DNA of 64,000 nucleotides from Frankia casuarinae (GTDB taxonomy: Bacteria > Actinomycetota > Actinomycetes > Frankiales > Frankiaceae): assembly GCF_000013345.1 (NCBI RefSeq), contig NC_007777.1:5369629-5433628 (forward strand), written 5' to 3'. The translations under genes and the position numbers were made by a program. Position 1 is the stretch's first letter. Every line of letters begins with the position of its first letter. The notes below the pieces were generated by a model that saw only the letters and a program-made list of their open reading frames with translations, searched no databases and was not told where the DNA came from. Positions 36,437 through 46,748 of this stretch are shown one piece after another.

Positions 36437-37510
36437 ATGGGCTCGGTACGTGTCGCCATTGTCGGCGTAGGCAACTGCGCTGTCTCGCTGGTCCAGGGGA
36501 TCGAGTACTACCGCGATGCCGACCCGTCAGCCCGGGTCCCCGGGCTGATGCACGTGCGGCTGGGCGAGTACCACGTCTCGGACCTGACATTCGTCGCCGC
36601 GTTCGACGTGGACGCGAAGAAAGTCGGCCGCGACCTCTCCGAGGCCATCGCCGCCAGCGAGAACAACACCATCAAGATCGCGGACGTCCCCCCACTCGGG
36701 GTCACCGTCGGCCGCGGCCACACCCTCGACGGCCTCGGCCGCTACTACCGGGAGACCATCGAGGAGTCGGACGAACCGCCGGTTGACGTCGTCGCAACCC
36801 TGCGGGAGACCCGTGCCGACGTACTCGTCTGCTACCTGCCGGTCGGCTCCGAGGACGCCGCGAAGTTCTACGCCCAGTGCGCCATCGACGCCGGCGTCGC
36901 CTTCATCAACTGCCTGCCGGTGTTCATTGCCGGGGTGCCCGAGTGGGCGGAGAAGTTCCGCGCGGCAGGCGTGCCGATCGTCGGCGACGACATCAAGTCA
37001 CAGGTCGGCGCGACCATCACCCACCGGGTTCTGGCGAAGCTCTTCGAGGACCGCGGCGTGATCCTGGATCGGACCATGCAGCTCAACGTCGGCGGCAACA
37101 TGGACTTCAAGAACATGTTGGAACGCGAGCGGCTGGAGTCCAAGAAGATCTCCAAGACGCAGGCCGTGACCTCCCAAGTCTCCCACGACCTCGGCAAGGA
37201 CAACGTGCACATCGGGCCGTCGGACTACGTCGCCTGGCTGGACGACCGCAAGTGGGCCTATGTCCGCCTCGAGGGACGTGCCTTCGGCGACGTGCCGCTG
37301 AACCTCGAGTACAAGCTTGAGGTATGGGACTCCCCCAACAGCGCCGGGGTGGTCATCGACGCGGTGCGCTGCGCCAAGATCGCACTCGACCGGGGCATCG
37401 GCGGCCCGGTCCTCTCCGCCTCCTCCTACTTCATGAAGTCCCCGCCGGAGCAGTACCGCGACAACGAGGCCCGGGACCGGGTGGAGGCGTTCATCCGCGA
37501 CGAGGGCTGA
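36437..37510 (+). CDS. ino1: Inositol-3-phosphate synthase
   Basis: Converts glucose 6-phosphate to myo-inositol 3-phosphate, precursor of mycothiol and phosphatidylinositol. The 357-residue protein has the NAD motif [16 protein letters not shown] at residues 5-20, the [19 protein letters not shown] segment near 185 and the NVGGNMDF motif near 215, all hallmarks of the actinobacterial short form. ATG 36437 has AAGGAG upstream. Transcription ends at a strong hairpin 84 bp downstream. Confidence 0.95.
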   Translation: MGSVRVAIVGVGNCAVSLVQGIEYYRDADPSARVPGLMHVRLGEYHVSDLTFVAAFDVDAKKVGRDLSEAIAASENNTIKIADVPPLGVTVGRGHTLDGLGRYYRETIEESDEPPVDVVATLRETRADVLVCYLPVGSEDAAKFYAQCAIDAGVAFINCLPVFIAGVPEWAEKFRAAGVPIVGDDIKSQVGATITHRVLAKLFEDRGVILDRTMQLNVGGNMDFKNMLERERLESKKISKTQAVTSQVSHDLGKDNVHIGPSDYVAWLDDRKWAYVRLEGRAFGDVPLNLEYKLEVWDSPNSAGVVIDAVRCAKIALDRGIGGPVLSASSYFMKSPPEQYRDNEARDRVEAFIRDEG

Positions 37511-37593
37511 TCGAGGGCTGATTCCTCGTCGTCCTCATCTTTCTCGTCGGGTCCTCCTCGTCGGATCGGCCGGCCAGCGGACCCGGTCGGAAA

Positions 37594-37635
37594 CACAAGG
37601 TCCGGCCGCCCGGAGGGGGGCGGCCGGACCTTGTG
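37594..37635 (+). terminator. Terminator after ino1
   Basis: Perfect 17-bp stem (CACAAGGTCCGGCCGCC) with an 8-base loop, between ino1 and the MFS gene. Confidence 0.85.
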
Positions 37636-37670
37636 CCCCGAGCCGACCAGTCTGGTCCTAGGCTGACGAC

Positions 37671-39059
37671 GTGGCCCGGGCGGAGAACCTTCGTGAGCTG
37701 CTGCACGATCGTGGGTTCCGGATGCTCTACGCGTCCAGGCTCACCTCCCAGGCCGCCGACGGCGTCTTCCAGGCGAGCCTCGTCAGCTATGTGCTGTTCT
37801 CTCCCGAACGGGCGACCTCAGCGGCGGCCCTGGCCGCGTCGCTCGCGATCGTTGTGCTGCCGTTCAGCGTCATCGGACCCTTCGCCGGCATCGTGCTCGA
37901 TCGCGTGTCCCGCCAGCGGGTTCTGGTGGTCTGCTCACTCGTCCGGATGCTGTTGATGGGCATCCTGGTCGCTCTGATCGCCACCGGCCAGACGGGCCTC
38001 GACTTCTACGCGGTGGCACTGGCTTCGGTGAGCATGAACCGCTTCGTGCTGGCGGCGCTGTCCGCCGGGCTCCCGGTCGTGGTCGGCCTCGACCGGCTTG
38101 TCACGGCGAACGCCTTGTCCGTCACCTCCGGCACCGTCGCGACGCTCGCCGGAGCCGGTGTCGGCAGCGGACTGCGCGGGCTGATCGGCGGCGAGGACGG
38201 GGCGGTGGCGTTCGTCGCCGCTCTGGCGGCTCTCACCTACCTTGTAGCCGCCGCCACCGCGGCGCGGGCGGGGCGGAGCGACTTCGGTCCGCTGGAGACG
38301 ATGGCCTGGCAGGGCGCCTGGGCGCAGACCACCCAGGTCGTCGCCGACATGCTCGACGGTGCCCGCTATCTGGTGAACCACGGGCCGGCCCGGCGGGCGC
38401 TCGCCGCCCTCACCACCTCGCGGGCCGCCTACGGCCTGATCCTCGTGATGACGGTGTTGCTGTATCGCAACTACTTCACCGGCTCGGAAGGCGGGCTCGC
38501 GGGACTCGCCGCCGTCGTCGCCGCCAGTGGAGCCGGCACGATCAGCGCCGCGCTCGCGACTCCCCGCGTCACGCGGCGCATGCCGAAGTCGAGCTGGATC
38601 GCCCTCGTCCTGGTACTCGGCGGGGTCGTCGAGGTCGCGCTCGGGCTACCCTTCTCCTCGACGCTGTTCATCGTCGCGGGAGCGTTGCTCGGGTTTTCCG
38701 CACAGGCCAGCAAGATCTGCGTGGACACCATCGTGCAGGAGGAGACCGACGACGCCTACCGCGGTCGCGCCTTCTCGCTCTACGACCTGCTGTTCAATGT
38801 CGCCTTCGTGGCGGCCGCGGCGGTGGCCGCCGTGGTCCTGCCGGACGAGGGCCGGTCCGTTCCGGTGGTCCTGGTAGCCGGGGCCGGCTACGCGCTCGCC
38901 GGGATCCTGTACTACCGGGCCGCCCACCGCCATCCGGAAGACCGGATCATCCGTCACATCGGCGAGCCCGGATCGGCACGACCGGCTGACCGCCCTGGCC
39001 CGGACGGTCAGCCTGGCCCGGACGGTCAGCCCAGGCCCGTCACCCCCGCCGAGGCGTGA
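37671..39059 (+). CDS. MFS transporter
   Basis: A 462-residue transporter with twelve predicted membrane helices, similar to DHA-type efflux carriers. The cytosolic loop between helices 2 and 3 carries GIVLDRVSRQRVLVV, a form of the MFS loop motif. Substrate unknown. The GTG start at 37671 has only a weak ribosome binding site. The Pro/Gly/Asp-rich C-terminal tail (GPDGQP repeats) overlaps the end of the convergent cca gene by 20 bp. Confidence 0.85.
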   Translation: MARAENLRELLHDRGFRMLYASRLTSQAADGVFQASLVSYVLFSPERATSAAALAASLAIVVLPFSVIGPFAGIVLDRVSRQRVLVVCSLVRMLLMGILVALIATGQTGLDFYAVALASVSMNRFVLAALSAGLPVVVGLDRLVTANALSVTSGTVATLAGAGVGSGLRGLIGGEDGAVAFVAALAALTYLVAAATAARAGRSDFGPLETMAWQGAWAQTTQVVADMLDGARYLVNHGPARRALAALTTSRAAYGLILVMTVLLYRNYFTGSEGGLAGLAAVVAASGAGTISAALATPRVTRRMPKSSWIALVLVLGGVVEVALGLPFSSTLFIVAGALLGFSAQASKICVDTIVQEETDDAYRGRAFSLYDLLFNVAFVAAAAVAAVVLPDEGRSVPVVLVAGAGYALAGILYYRAAHRHPEDRIIRHIGEPGSARPADRPGPDGQPGPDGQPRPVTPAEA

Positions 39060-40554
39060 GCTCACCGGGGACGGGCGCATCACCGGGGACGGGCACCTCG
39101 TGCTCCCGGGCCCACCGGAACAGTTCGGCCTCGGCGGCCTCCCGGCCGACGATCCCGTGCTCGAAGCGGAACTCCAGCATGTGCGACCGGGCCTGGCCCA
39201 CCAACCGGGACGGTGGCAGCCCCAGCAGCACCATGATGTCGTCCCCGGAAAGCTCCGGCCGGATCGCGGCGATCTCCTCGCGCGCGGCGAGCTCGGCGAT
39301 CCGCTCCTCGAGCGAGTCGTACGTCCGGGACAACGCCGCGGCCTTGCGCCGGTTGCGGGTCGTACAGTCCGAGCGGACCAGCTTGTGCAGCCGGGAGAGC
39401 TGAGGACCCGCGTCGTGCACGTAGCGGCGTACGGCGGCGTCGGTCCACTCGCCCGCCCCGTATCCGTGGAAGCGCAGGTGCAGGTAGACAAGCCGGCAGA
39501 CCGCGTCAGTCACGTCCTTGGGGAAGTGCAGCGCCGCGAGCCGGCGGCGGGCCATGTCCCGGCCGACGACCTCATGGTGGTGGAAGGACACCCGCCCACC
39601 CGTCATGTGCCGGCGGGTCCGCGGCTTGCCGATGTCATGCAGCAGCGCGGCCCAGCGCAGCACCTCGTCCGGCTCCCCCGGCTCCTCCAGGGTCATCGCC
39701 TGACGCAGCACCGTCATGGTGTGGGCGTAGACGTCCTTGTGCTGGTGGTGCTCGTCGATCTCCATCCGCATGGCGGACACCTCGGGCAGCACGATGTCGG
39801 CGATCCCGACCTCGACCAACCGCTCCAGACCGGCGACCGGGTCGGGAGCCGACATGAGCTTGCGCAGTTCGTCGCGGATCCGCTCGGGGGAGACGACCGC
39901 GAGCCGATCGGCCCGCGAGCGCATCGCCGCGACCAGCTCGGGTACCGGGGTGAGGCCCAGGGCCGCCTCGAACCTGGCGGCCCGCAGGATGCGCAGCGGG
40001 TCGTCGTCGAACGACGCCTCGGGGCTTGCGGGGGTACGCAGCACGCCGCGGGCGAGATCTGCCATCCCGCCGAACAGGTCGACGAAGTCATGGCCGGGCA
40101 CGGACACCGCCATCGCATTCACGGTGAAGTCCCGCCGGGACAGGTCCGCCTCCAGGCTGTCGCCGTAGGTCACGGCCGGATTGCGGGACTTCCGGTCGTA
40201 CGCCTCGCTACGGTAGGTAGTGATCTCGAACCGGACACCGTGCCGAGCGAGCCCGACCGTGCCGAAGGCGATTCCGGCCTCCCAGGTCGCCTCCGCCCAT
40301 CCTCGGGTGATCTCCAGAACCCGCTCGGGGCGGGCGTCCGTGGCAAAGTCGAGATCGGCCGGTACGGCCCCGGACACAGCGGATGCCGGCCTGCCGAGCA
40401 GGGCGTCCCGTACCGAACCACCGACGAGGTGAAGGAGGTAGCCGTTCGCGGTGAAGACGCGGCCAAGCTCATCGGCGGCCGGCGGCACCCTCAACAGCTC
40501 ACTCACCACCCGTTCGGCCGAGTCTCGCGGATTGTCCAGACTGATCACTGACAC
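39040..40554 (-). CDS. cca: CCA-adding tRNA nucleotidyltransferase
   Basis: Adds or repairs the 3' CCA of tRNAs, needed here because the tRNA-Ala in this window lacks an encoded CCA. The 504-residue protein has the class II polymerase head (LVGGSVRDALLGRP near residue 45, DLDFATDARP with the catalytic Asp pair near 70, SRRDFTVNAMA near 150), the RNA-binding RILRAARFEAALG, and an HD domain (HHQHKDVYAHTM, LLHDIGKPRTRR). GTG 40554 was used; GTG 40548 has a better-spaced AAGG. This is the Rv3907c position. Confidence 0.93.
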   Translation of the reverse strand: MSVISLDNPRDSAERVVSELLRVPPAADELGRVFTANGYLLHLVGGSVRDALLGRPASAVSGAVPADLDFATDARPERVLEITRGWAEATWEAGIAFGTVGLARHGVRFEITTYRSEAYDRKSRNPAVTYGDSLEADLSRRDFTVNAMAVSVPGHDFVDLFGGMADLARGVLRTPASPEASFDDDPLRILRAARFEAALGLTPVPELVAAMRSRADRLAVVSPERIRDELRKLMSAPDPVAGLERLVEVGIADIVLPEVSAMRMEIDEHHQHKDVYAHTMTVLRQAMTLEEPGEPDEVLRWAALLHDIGKPRTRRHMTGGRVSFHHHEVVGRDMARRRLAALHFPKDVTDAVCRLVYLHLRFHGYGAGEWTDAAVRRYVHDAGPQLSRLHKLVRSDCTTRNRRKAAALSRTYDSLEERIAELAAREEIAAIRPELSGDDIMVLLGLPPSRLVGQARSHMLEFRFEHGIVGREAAEAELFRWAREHEVPVPGDAPVPGELTPRRG

Positions 40555-40733
40555 ACCTTCAGGTTACGGCCTCACCGCCGGTGATCCGGCACGTGGACCC
40601 GAAACAATGATCATGATTTCTCGGCGTCCAACCCTCGGCGTCCAACCGGGGAGGGCCTAGCGGAACCAAGCCGTAACCCCGGCGTTCCGGACAGGCGGGC
40701 CGGCTGGTCGCCGGGGGCTCGTACGATCAACCC

Positions 40734-40883
40734 ATGCCGCCGCCGACCTCCACCACCGGTCGCGCGCCGTTGCGCCGGGCGGCGGAGTGGGTGCTGTTGA
40801 CCCAGGTGACCGGCAGCCTCGCGTACGCCGATGAACGCCGCCTGATCCACGAGGTGCCCACCCTGCTGACTACGACCGCATGA
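40734..40883 (+). CDS. Possible small protein
   Basis: A 49-codon frame with about 90% G/C at third codon positions, as in real genes here. The product (core EWVLLTQVTGSLAYADERRLIHEVPTLL) would be a short amphipathic helix. No family recognised. It occupies the place where M. tuberculosis has mutT4, between cca and the DUF6049 gene. Existence as a gene is uncertain. Confidence 0.4.
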   Translation: MPPPTSTTGRAPLRRAAEWVLLTQVTGSLAYADERRLIHEVPTLLTTTA

Positions 40884-40970
40884 CCACACGACCGCATGAC
40901 CACACGACCGCATCGACAGACTTCGGATGAGTGAGACAGGCTGTTCGGATGAGCGGGACAGGCTGTGACG

Positions 40971-43625
40971 ATGCGTGAGAAGGGACCCGGGCGGCGCCGT
41001 CGTGGACCTCGTTGGGCGGCGATGCTCGCGGCGCTGGCCCTGTTCGCCGTGGCCGTGCCCGGGGTCTGCGCGGCCTCGGCTTCGGCTTCGGCCCCCGCGT
41101 CGGCCGGGGGAGTCCTCGTCGAACCGGTTACCCACCACGGTTCATCTACAAGAACACCACGATCTTCCGCATCTTCATCCACCGATAAATCGAATAATTT
41201 GCCATCTATCACTCCGGATAACACGGCAGCCAGGCCCGGTGGTTCGCCGAACCCGGTGACGATTGATCTGGATGAGGTAAGTCCCCCCACCCCGGGGGGC
41301 TCGACCATGCTCTCCGTCAGCGGCCAGCTCATCACCACGGTCGGGGAGCCGCTGGCCCACCTCTCCATGAGCCTGTGGATAGGCGCCAGGGTGACCTCAC
41401 GCGGGCAGCTGGCCACCCTGACCGATGACCCGGCCACGGCGAGAACACGCAGCTACCGCCAGGTGGTCCTCGCGAACGGCGACGGCACCCAGCCGCTGGC
41501 CGCCCCGCCCACCCAGGGTGCCGCGCCCGTGCCCTTCCGGATCGCCACCGATCGCGCCGCGCTGGACCTGCCGCCGAGCCTGGGGGTGTACCCGATCCAG
41601 CTACGGATTACCGGCTCCGTCGGGGGCCGCGCCGTGGCACCGATCGGCGCGGCCTACACCTTCCTGGTCTGGGCGCCGAATCCGCAGCAGCCGAGGACGC
41701 CGATCGCAGCGGTCCTGCCGATCGCAGATCAGCCGCGCCTGCGCTCGGACGGCAGGCTGACCGACAACGCGCTCGCGGACGAGGTGAAGCCGGGCGGCCG
41801 GCTGTCCCGGCTGCTGACCGCCGCCGCGCCGCCGGTCACGCTCGCCGTCGATCCGACCCTGGTGCAGGCGCTGACCATCATGGCGCAGCCGGGCGGCTAC
41901 GACTACGCCACCCCGGGCGGGCCCGTTCATGCGCAGGCGAACGCCGATGCGGCCCTTTTTCTCTCCGACATCGTGCGCTTCGCCGAGCACGGAGGCATGG
42001 TGTTCGCGCTGCCCTACGGGGATGCCGATCTGACCGCGCTCGTCCACGCCCGGAAGCTGGACACGATGAAGTACGCCGTCAAGACTGGCGAAGTTGTGCT
42101 GGCCCAACTGTTGGGGCGTGCCCCTCTACAGAAGGGCACCATCGCATACCCTGCCGACGGGTCGGCGGACGCCACCACCGTGGACGTACTGCGCCAGCTG
42201 GAGGTCGGGACCGTGATCCTCGATGACCAGCTGCTACCCCCCGCGACGAAGATCACCTATACTCCGTCAGCGACCGTCAGCCTCGCCACCTCGGCCGGAC
42301 CGATCCAGGCGCTCGCGGCCGACCGCCGGCTCACCAGGATCGCAACCGCCTACACCGGGCTGCCCGACGGTCCCGACTTCGGGACGGCCCTGGCACGCCT
42401 GCGGGCCGAGCTCGGCATGATCACCGCCGAACGACCCGAGCAACGGTTCCAGGTCCTGGCGCTGCCCCGGGACTGGGATCCGCCGAGCGACTGGGCACGG
42501 TCGGTACTCGACACCCTCACCAGCGGCTACTCCATCTCGGTGGGACTCGACGCAGGTGCCGGGGGCCAGGGCCGGCCGGCCGACCGGCCGGGCCGGCTCG
42601 TCTACCCGGCCGAGGCACAGGCCCGCGAACTGCCGGCCAACTACCTCACCGCCGTCGAGGACGTCCTCGACGAGGTGCAGGCCCTGAGCCCCGTGCTGTG
42701 CCCACCCAGGCGCGGTCCCAGGTGCCAGCTGCAGCTCATCAACCCGATGAAGAACGCGCTTGTCACGGCGGCCTCCGCCGCGTGGCGGGGAGACCGCAGG
42801 GTTGACGGTGTGTCGTTGAGCCAGCAGGTGGACGGGGAGGCGTCCGCGATCCGCAACGGAATCCAGGTGGTGGCCTCCCGCAGCGTCAACCTGACGAGCA
42901 AACGTGGGCTGGTCCCGATCACCTTGGAGAACAACACCCAATACGAGGTCACTGTGGTGCTCGCCTTCTCTTCGACCAACCGGTCCCGGCTGCGCTCGCC
43001 AGCCCGGCAGACACTCCGCCTTCCCCCAGGGCAGAAGGCTCAGGTCGAGATCGGGATGGAGGCCGAAGGCGCGGGAACGTTTCCCCTCGAGATCCGCAAA
43101 CTCAACCTCGACGGGCAGGCGCTGTCCAAGGAACCACCGAACCGGGTTCTCGTCCGATCCACCGTCTACGGCGCCATCGCGACCGCGATCACCATCGGTG
43201 CCATCGGCGTGCTGCTCCTGGCGGTCATCATCCGCCTGGCGCGACGGCTACGGGCCCGCCTGCGTGGGGCCGAGGACGACCTGGGTAGACCGGCGGGTCC
43301 GCACGAGGCTATGACCGGGCCGACTGCCCCGCTCTACCCGGTGAACCAGGTGAACCAGGTGAACCAGGTCGATCCGGTCGCCCCCGCCGGTCCGCTCACC
43401 CCCGCCGGTCCGCTCACCCCCGCCGCCTCGGTCTCGACCCGGCATAGTGGCGACGACGAGCGCGAAGCCGCCACCTCGACTACGACGACGCCGGTGGTAC
43501 GGACGGCCGTCCGGCGCTATGACGACCAGGACCGAGACACCCTTCGCCACGGCCTCGACAGCCAGGAGGACACCGGCGACTCGGCGGCCACAGCTCCCTT
43601 CCGACGGCGACGGAGCGGCCCATGA
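40971..43625 (+). CDS. DUF6049 family membrane-anchored exported protein
   Basis: An 884-residue protein: signal peptide at residues 10-35, a large extracellular region (about 40-720), one membrane helix (AIATAITIGAIGVLLLAVII near 735) and a disordered cytosolic tail with VNQ and PLTPAG repeats. It corresponds to Rv3909/SCO3896, always placed just before murJ, so it is probably a cell-wall partner. ATG 40971 was chosen over GTG 40965. Its stop overlaps the murJ start by four bases (ATGA). Confidence 0.88.
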   Translation: MREKGPGRRRRGPRWAAMLAALALFAVAVPGVCAASASASAPASAGGVLVEPVTHHGSSTRTPRSSASSSTDKSNNLPSITPDNTAARPGGSPNPVTIDLDEVSPPTPGGSTMLSVSGQLITTVGEPLAHLSMSLWIGARVTSRGQLATLTDDPATARTRSYRQVVLANGDGTQPLAAPPTQGAAPVPFRIATDRAALDLPPSLGVYPIQLRITGSVGGRAVAPIGAAYTFLVWAPNPQQPRTPIAAVLPIADQPRLRSDGRLTDNALADEVKPGGRLSRLLTAAAPPVTLAVDPTLVQALTIMAQPGGYDYATPGGPVHAQANADAALFLSDIVRFAEHGGMVFALPYGDADLTALVHARKLDTMKYAVKTGEVVLAQLLGRAPLQKGTIAYPADGSADATTVDVLRQLEVGTVILDDQLLPPATKITYTPSATVSLATSAGPIQALAADRRLTRIATAYTGLPDGPDFGTALARLRAELGMITAERPEQRFQVLALPRDWDPPSDWARSVLDTLTSGYSISVGLDAGAGGQGRPADRPGRLVYPAEAQARELPANYLTAVEDVLDEVQALSPVLCPPRRGPRCQLQLINPMKNALVTAASAAWRGDRRVDGVSLSQQVDGEASAIRNGIQVVASRSVNLTSKRGLVPITLENNTQYEVTVVLAFSSTNRSRLRSPARQTLRLPPGQKAQVEIGMEAEGAGTFPLEIRKLNLDGQALSKEPPNRVLVRSTVYGAIATAITIGAIGVLLLAVIIRLARRLRARLRGAEDDLGRPAGPHEAMTGPTAPLYPVNQVNQVNQVDPVAPAGPLTPAGPLTPAASVSTRHSGDDEREAATSTTTTPVVRTAVRRYDDQDRDTLRHGLDSQEDTGDSAATAPFRRRRSGP

Positions 43626-46378
43626 CGCCGGTCGAGGAGGAGGGCCGGCCTGGGGCCCGGCATCGCAGGGGTGCTACCGACCCCCGGCGTGATCGCGGTA
43701 CCGGCGGTGGACCGTCGGACCGGGACCCACCCGATGTCGGGTACTGCGACGAGGACGGCTACCCGGCGGCCGAACGCCCGGCCCGGTTCCCCCCGGACCA
43801 GTCGTATCCCGGTTATCCCTGGCAGACCCGTCCGGAGCAGCCAGATCCGGACCGGGGACTCGCGCGCCGGCCCCGGCACTCCGAACGGGACCATCCGGAA
43901 CGGGACCATCCTGTCGACCCGGACGGACGCCGTGGCGCGCCACGGTTCGACGCGCCACGGTTCGACGCGCCACGCCATGAAGACCGGCGGCAGGGCGACC
44001 CACGGTACGACGGCGCGCGCTATGACGGCCCGCGCCACCCGGACCCGCGCCATGACGGCCCGCGCCACCCGGACCCGCGCCATGACGGCGCGCGCTATGA
44101 CGGCCCGCGCCACCCGGACCCGCGCCATGACGGCGCGCGCTATGACGGCCCGCGCCACCCGGACCCGCGCCATGACGATCCCGCGAGCTCCCGCGACGAG
44201 CGGTATCCGCGATCCGCAGACCGCCTCCCCGCTCCCGGCGCTCCGCGCATGACCGCCGGCGAGCAGACCCGGAAGCTTCCCGCCACGTCGGGCCCACCAC
44301 CGCCGCCTCCCCATGTGCCGCCTCCGTCGGAAGGAGGTCCCCCGCCGGGGCCACGCATACCGGAACGATCGCAACGCGGCACCCCGCCGCTGGACGACGG
44401 GCGGACGAGCCGGCTGCCGACCCCGCCCGGGGTCGGCCCTGTCATCCCCATCGGACGATCCTCATGGCGGGACACCCCAGACCGCCCAGAGCCTGCGGCG
44501 CGTCCGGAGCGACGCACCCGAGCCGACCGTTCCCGTCGGGACGGCGACGAGCGCCGTCGGCCGTCCTTGAGCGAGTCCAGGCCGACGGTGGCACTTCCTC
44601 GCAGCAACGTCCGCCGCATCCCCCCCGAACCGGCCCGACGAGACACCGGCACGGCGCCGCACGGCAGCACAACGGCGCGGCGCGACAGCACAACGGCGCG
44701 GCGCGGCAGCGCAACCATGCAGGCCGGCAGCCCGGCCGAGGCCGGGCCCGGCCTCGGCCGGGCCAGTGGAACCATGGCGATCGGCACGATCGTCTCCCGG
44801 GCATCCGGGTTCCTGCGGACCGTCGCGATCGCCGCGGCGATCGGGACCGGTGCGGTGAGCCAGGCCTACAACGTCGCCAACACCACGCCGAACATCCTCT
44901 ACGACCTGCTCCTCGGCGGCGTCCTCACGAGCGTCGTGGTGCCGGTCATGGTCCGCACCGCGAAGGAGGATCCCGACGGGGGGGACGCGTTCGCGTCGTC
45001 GCTGCTCACACTCATGATCCTCGGCCTCGGGGCCGTCGTGGCAGTGGGCATGCTGATCGCCCCGTGGATCATCAGTCTCTACCTGCACGCCGGCTCCGAC
45101 GAGCGGGCGCTCGCCGCCACGATGCTGCGGTGGTTCCTGCCGCAGATCGTCTTCTACGGGGTAGGCGCGACGATCGGGGCGATCCTCAACGTCAGACAGT
45201 CGTTCACCGCGCCCATGTTCGCCCCGATCCTGAACAACCTGCTGGTCATCGTCACCTGTCTGGGCTTCACCTATTTCATCGCGGGGCCGCGCCCGCCGGG
45301 TGTGGACGGGCCGAAGGCCATCACCGACACTCAGGTGACGGTGCTCTGCGCCGGGACGACGCTGGGCGTCGTCGTCATGACCCTCGCACTGCTCCCCTCG
45401 CTGCGCAAGGTCGGTTTCCACTACCGGCCGCGGTTGGACATGCGGCATCCCGAACTGCGCTCGACGGCCCGGCTGGCGGGGTGGACGCTGCTGTTCGTCG
45501 TGATCAGCCAGGCCGGCTATCTGGTGATCGTCAACCTGTCGACGGCGACGACCGCCTACACGATCTACACGTACGGATACCAGATCTTCCAGCTCCCGTA
45601 CGCCATCATCGGCGTCTCGGTCATCACCGCGCTGTTGCCGAGGATGAGCGGGCACGCCGCCCAGGGGCGCAGCGACCTGGTGCGGGCCGACATCTCGATG
45701 GCAACCCGGATCACGATCACCGCGATCGTGCCCGCCGCCCTGTTCATCCTCGCCCTGGGCCGGCCGATCGCCGTCGCCGTGTTCCATCACGGCGCGACCG
45801 GCTACGGCGACGCTGTGGACATCGGCGACACCCTCAGCGCCTTCGCCCTGGCCCTCGTGCCGTTCTCTCTGTTCCAGGTGCAGCTACGGGTGTTCTACGC
45901 CTACCAGGACAGTCGCACCCCGGCCCTGGTCAACATCGGGGTCGTGGCGGTGAACGTCATCGGTGCCCTGGTCCTCACCGTGGTCGTGCCCGAGGAGCAC
46001 CGGGCCGTCGCGCTGGCGCTCTCCTTCGCCACCGCCTACCTGATGGGCCTCGCTGCGACGAGCGCCCTGTTGCACCGGCGGCTCGGGGGAATCGATGGCA
46101 ATCGCACCGTGCGGGTCATCACCCGGGTTGCGATCTCGGCCGGGATCGGCGCCGTCCTCGCGTCGCTTCTCGCCCGAGGTGTCCGCGCGGTCGTGGGTGA
46201 GGGGTGGCTTGGTTCCGGGATCGCGGTGGTGCTCGCCGCGGCCGTGGGAGGCGGGCTCTTCCTCGCGGTCGGCACCCGGACGGGGATACACGAGATCAAC
46301 GCCCTGCTGGCGGAGGTGAACGGACGACTCGGCGGCCGGCTGCCCCGACCGCCGGGACGGTCATCGCAACGCGACTGA
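43622..46378 (+). CDS. murJ: Lipid II flippase MurJ (MviN)
   Basis: Moves lipid-linked peptidoglycan precursor across the membrane. The 918-residue protein has a 360-residue cytosolic N-terminal extension rich in Arg, Asp, Pro and Gly, with RHPDPRHDGARYDGP repeats. Fourteen membrane helices follow, starting at TIVSRASGFLRTVAIAAAIGTG, the MviN signature, including the conserved NTTPNILYDLLLGGVL. Normal MurJ is about 520-560 residues, so the extension is large. Translationally coupled to the DUF6049 gene. The pseudokinase that is fused to MurJ in M. tuberculosis is a separate gene here. Confidence 0.92.
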   Translation: MTPVEEEGRPGARHRRGATDPRRDRGTGGGPSDRDPPDVGYCDEDGYPAAERPARFPPDQSYPGYPWQTRPEQPDPDRGLARRPRHSERDHPERDHPVDPDGRRGAPRFDAPRFDAPRHEDRRQGDPRYDGARYDGPRHPDPRHDGPRHPDPRHDGARYDGPRHPDPRHDGARYDGPRHPDPRHDDPASSRDERYPRSADRLPAPGAPRMTAGEQTRKLPATSGPPPPPPHVPPPSEGGPPPGPRIPERSQRGTPPLDDGRTSRLPTPPGVGPVIPIGRSSWRDTPDRPEPAARPERRTRADRSRRDGDERRRPSLSESRPTVALPRSNVRRIPPEPARRDTGTAPHGSTTARRDSTTARRGSATMQAGSPAEAGPGLGRASGTMAIGTIVSRASGFLRTVAIAAAIGTGAVSQAYNVANTTPNILYDLLLGGVLTSVVVPVMVRTAKEDPDGGDAFASSLLTLMILGLGAVVAVGMLIAPWIISLYLHAGSDERALAATMLRWFLPQIVFYGVGATIGAILNVRQSFTAPMFAPILNNLLVIVTCLGFTYFIAGPRPPGVDGPKAITDTQVTVLCAGTTLGVVVMTLALLPSLRKVGFHYRPRLDMRHPELRSTARLAGWTLLFVVISQAGYLVIVNLSTATTAYTIYTYGYQIFQLPYAIIGVSVITALLPRMSGHAAQGRSDLVRADISMATRITITAIVPAALFILALGRPIAVAVFHHGATGYGDAVDIGDTLSAFALALVPFSLFQVQLRVFYAYQDSRTPALVNIGVVAVNVIGALVLTVVVPEEHRAVALALSFATAYLMGLAATSALLHRRLGGIDGNRTVRVITRVAISAGIGAVLASLLARGVRAVVGEGWLGSGIAVVLAAAVGGGLFLAVGTRTGIHEINALLAEVNGRLGGRLPRPPGRSSQRD
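44021..44176. repeat. 45-bp in-frame repeats in the murJ N-terminal extension
   Basis: Units starting tatgacggcccgcgccaccc at 44021, 44096 and 44141; the first is lengthened by an internal 30-bp duplication. They encode YDGPRHPDPRHDGAR. Confidence 0.9.
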
Positions 46379-46748
46379 CCGGCGGTGATGGCACCTACGG
46401 GCCAGCCGAGACGATCCCGCCGGCACCAGGAAGATCCTCGTCGTCGTTGCTCTCGGGGCATCCTCGCACGTCACCGGAAGAATCGGCTCGCCGATCGTCA
46501 CAGTCGGTACACATGGGCGGGTTGTCCCAAGACATTCGCGAGATCCTCCTGACCTCCTCGTACACTGGACACGCTGTGCGCGGGCCCCACCCAACGTCGC
46601 CGGTGAACCAGGCGCAGCCTCCCGCTCGTCGCTTCGTTCATCGAGGCGGCTGGTCAGAGCGACGGAGGGTACCCGGGTGTCCGCCTACGGTGGCGGCACG
46701 CTGGGCGGAACCCCTGCCCGGGTGAGGTAGGGAAGCCGACGGCGGATT
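46379..46748. other. Intergenic region between murJ and the pseudokinase gene
   Basis: 370 bp without a convincing frame. It may hold a promoter for the pseudokinase; no known motif was recognised. Confidence 0.4.
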
